NCBI GenBank assembly: GCA_903821145.1
Contig: CAIJKC010000005.1
Coordinates: 1 to 44,039, forward strand
Direction: 5' to 3'
Length of the DNA: 44,039 nt
DNA from: an uncultured Actinomycetes bacterium
GTDB lineage: Bacteria > Actinomycetota > Actinomycetes > Nanopelagicales > Nanopelagicaceae
Part shown: one piece after another, positions 43,589-44,039 of the stretch
Layout of the letters: the number at the start of each line of letters is the position of its first letter
How positions within the stretch are numbered: the stretch's first letter is position 1
Translations under genes and position numbers: made by a program
The notes under the pieces: generated by a model
The model's database searches: none
Seen by the model: the letters and a program-made list of their open reading frames with translations, nothing else
What the model was told of the DNA's origin: nothing

Positions 43589-43664
43589 TGGTGTCCCAGG
43601 CCGGAGTTGAACCGGCGACCTACCGCTTAGGAGGCGGTTGCTCTATCCACTGAGCTACTGGGAC
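43589..43664 (-). tRNA. tRNA-Arg(CCU)
   Basis: The minus strand folds with acceptor GTCCCAG/CTGGGAC, anticodon stem ACCGC/GCGGT with loop CTCCTAA (anticodon CCU, reading AGG) and T arm GCCGG-TTCAACT-CCGGC. Discriminator A73 is followed by encoded CCA (43591-43589). Confidence 0.95.
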
Positions 43665-43696
43665 GTGTGCTTGCTGCATTACCGATCCAACCCTAA

Positions 43697-43722
43697 CTGA
43701 GAACTTTGGCCAATATTCTCAG
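43697..43722. repeat. 26-bp dyad upstream of the last secreted protein
   Basis: CTGAGAA and TTCTCAG form the outer arms around the perfect palindrome TTGGCCAA, with 2 unmatched bases on each side. The element is symmetric about 43709/43710 and lies between tRNA-Arg and the partial gene at 43861. It is not followed by a T-run of terminator quality, so an operator is more likely. Confidence 0.6.
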
Positions 43723-43860
43723 TCTTTTCACCCCCTCAATTGCGTGGATATCAAGGCCTGGGCAAGGCTGCGGCCGTAGAATTGCACTCATAGCCGTTGA
43801 TGACCTTCGGCTCGATTTACACCCCACTCGCGTCCACAGGTTTTACCAGAGGAGCAATTG

Positions 43861-44039
43861 ATGTCCAGGAACTTTAGAAAATTCGGCCCAGCTCTTGCCG
43901 CGCTAGCACTCGTTGTATCAGGTGCCACCGCCGGGATCTCATCAGCACAAGCAGCTACTACTACCATCAAGCAGGGTGTGAAGTGTTCACCAGCTAAAGC
44001 TGTTAAGACAGTGAGCGGAGTCAAGTACACATGCACAAC
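43861..44039 (+). CDS. Secreted protein, N-terminal fragment (possible solute-binding protein)
   Basis: Only the first 59 complete codons are in the window. The start has an AGAGGAG site 7 nt upstream. Residues 1-31 form a signal peptide (basic MSRNFRKF, hydrophobic LAALALVVSGATAG, cleavage near AQAA). It continues KQGVKCSPAKAVKTVSGVKY and then TCTN, a small Cys-containing motif that I associate with extracellular solute-binding proteins and other exported proteins of freshwater actinobacteria. Function is uncertain; an upstream dyad may control it. Confidence 0.7.
   Translation, partial: MSRNFRKFGPALAALALVVSGATAGISSAQAATTTIKQGVKCSPAKAVKTVSGVKYTCT

Overview
The window is a dense, syntenic stretch of an actinobacterial chromosome with mid-range base composition (roughly half G+C by eye) and very short intergenic gaps. 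The actinobacterial assignment rests on gene order: glmU-prs-rplY-pth, then mfd-(SurA-like lipoprotein)-mazG-eno-divIC-DUF501-ppx, then rsmI/metG/tatD/rsmA/ispE, then a SepX/GlpR membrane protein-rimJ-MoeA-like Glp cluster beside a 5-formyl-THF cyclo-ligase. The compact layout and the N-terminus of the last secreted protein resemble streamlined freshwater Actinobacteria (Nanopelagicales-like), but that finer placement is inference.

Layout. 1-3.6 kb: an ABC drug-export type ATPase cut by the window edge, divergent from two MFS exporters; the second exporter has no ATG/GTG/TTG start at the right place and carries an intrinsic-terminator-like hairpin inside its first codons. 3.6-4.7 kb: a secreted NlpC/P60 peptidoglycan hydrolase with a structured leader. 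4.7-9.65 kb: the riboflavin operon ribD-ribE-ribBA-ribH followed by an NmrA/DUF2867 oxidoreductase, under an FMN riboswitch with a terminator and a second hairpin that can cover the ribD ribosome-binding site. 9.7-12.6 kb: an SDR, tRNA-Leu(UAA) of unusual build, two small secreted proteins, nnrD and tRNA-Gly. 12.6-21.5 kb: a long minus-strand housekeeping series (DUF1905, UdgB, Ppx, DUF501, DivIC, enolase, MazG, SurA-like lipoprotein, Mfd), mostly joined by 1-14 nt overlaps or gaps. 21.6-24.3 kb: PEP carboxylase on the plus strand. 24.3-33.3 kb: pth, rplY, prs, glmU, tRNA-Gln, ispE, rsmA, tatD, metG, rsmI. 33.3-37.6 kb: a protein O-mannosyltransferase, the SepX/GlpR-RimJ-Glp division-linked group and 5-FCL. 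37.6-40.1 kb: a CopD-CtaG fusion and a CopC-like protein that has lost its copper ligands. 40.1-44.0 kb: an FmdB zinc ribbon, a 39-residue ORF, an MMPL exporter, purU, tRNA-Arg and the start of a secreted protein.

How the genes relate. Riboflavin, folate one-carbon (5-FCL, purU), PRPP and cell-wall precursor genes (prs, glmU) are metabolic core. Divisome genes (divIC, sepX/glpR, glp) and wall genes (glmU, NlpC/P60, pmt) are recurrent themes. The most noteworthy system is the Glp/SepX pair: the MoeA-like Glp is shortened to 304 residues, lacks the domain II segment and has diverged at MoeA catalytic signatures, as if reduced to a division scaffold. A second theme is transcription: at least nine starts have a TANNNT box 6-7 nt upstream of the start codon, as expected for leaderless mRNAs.
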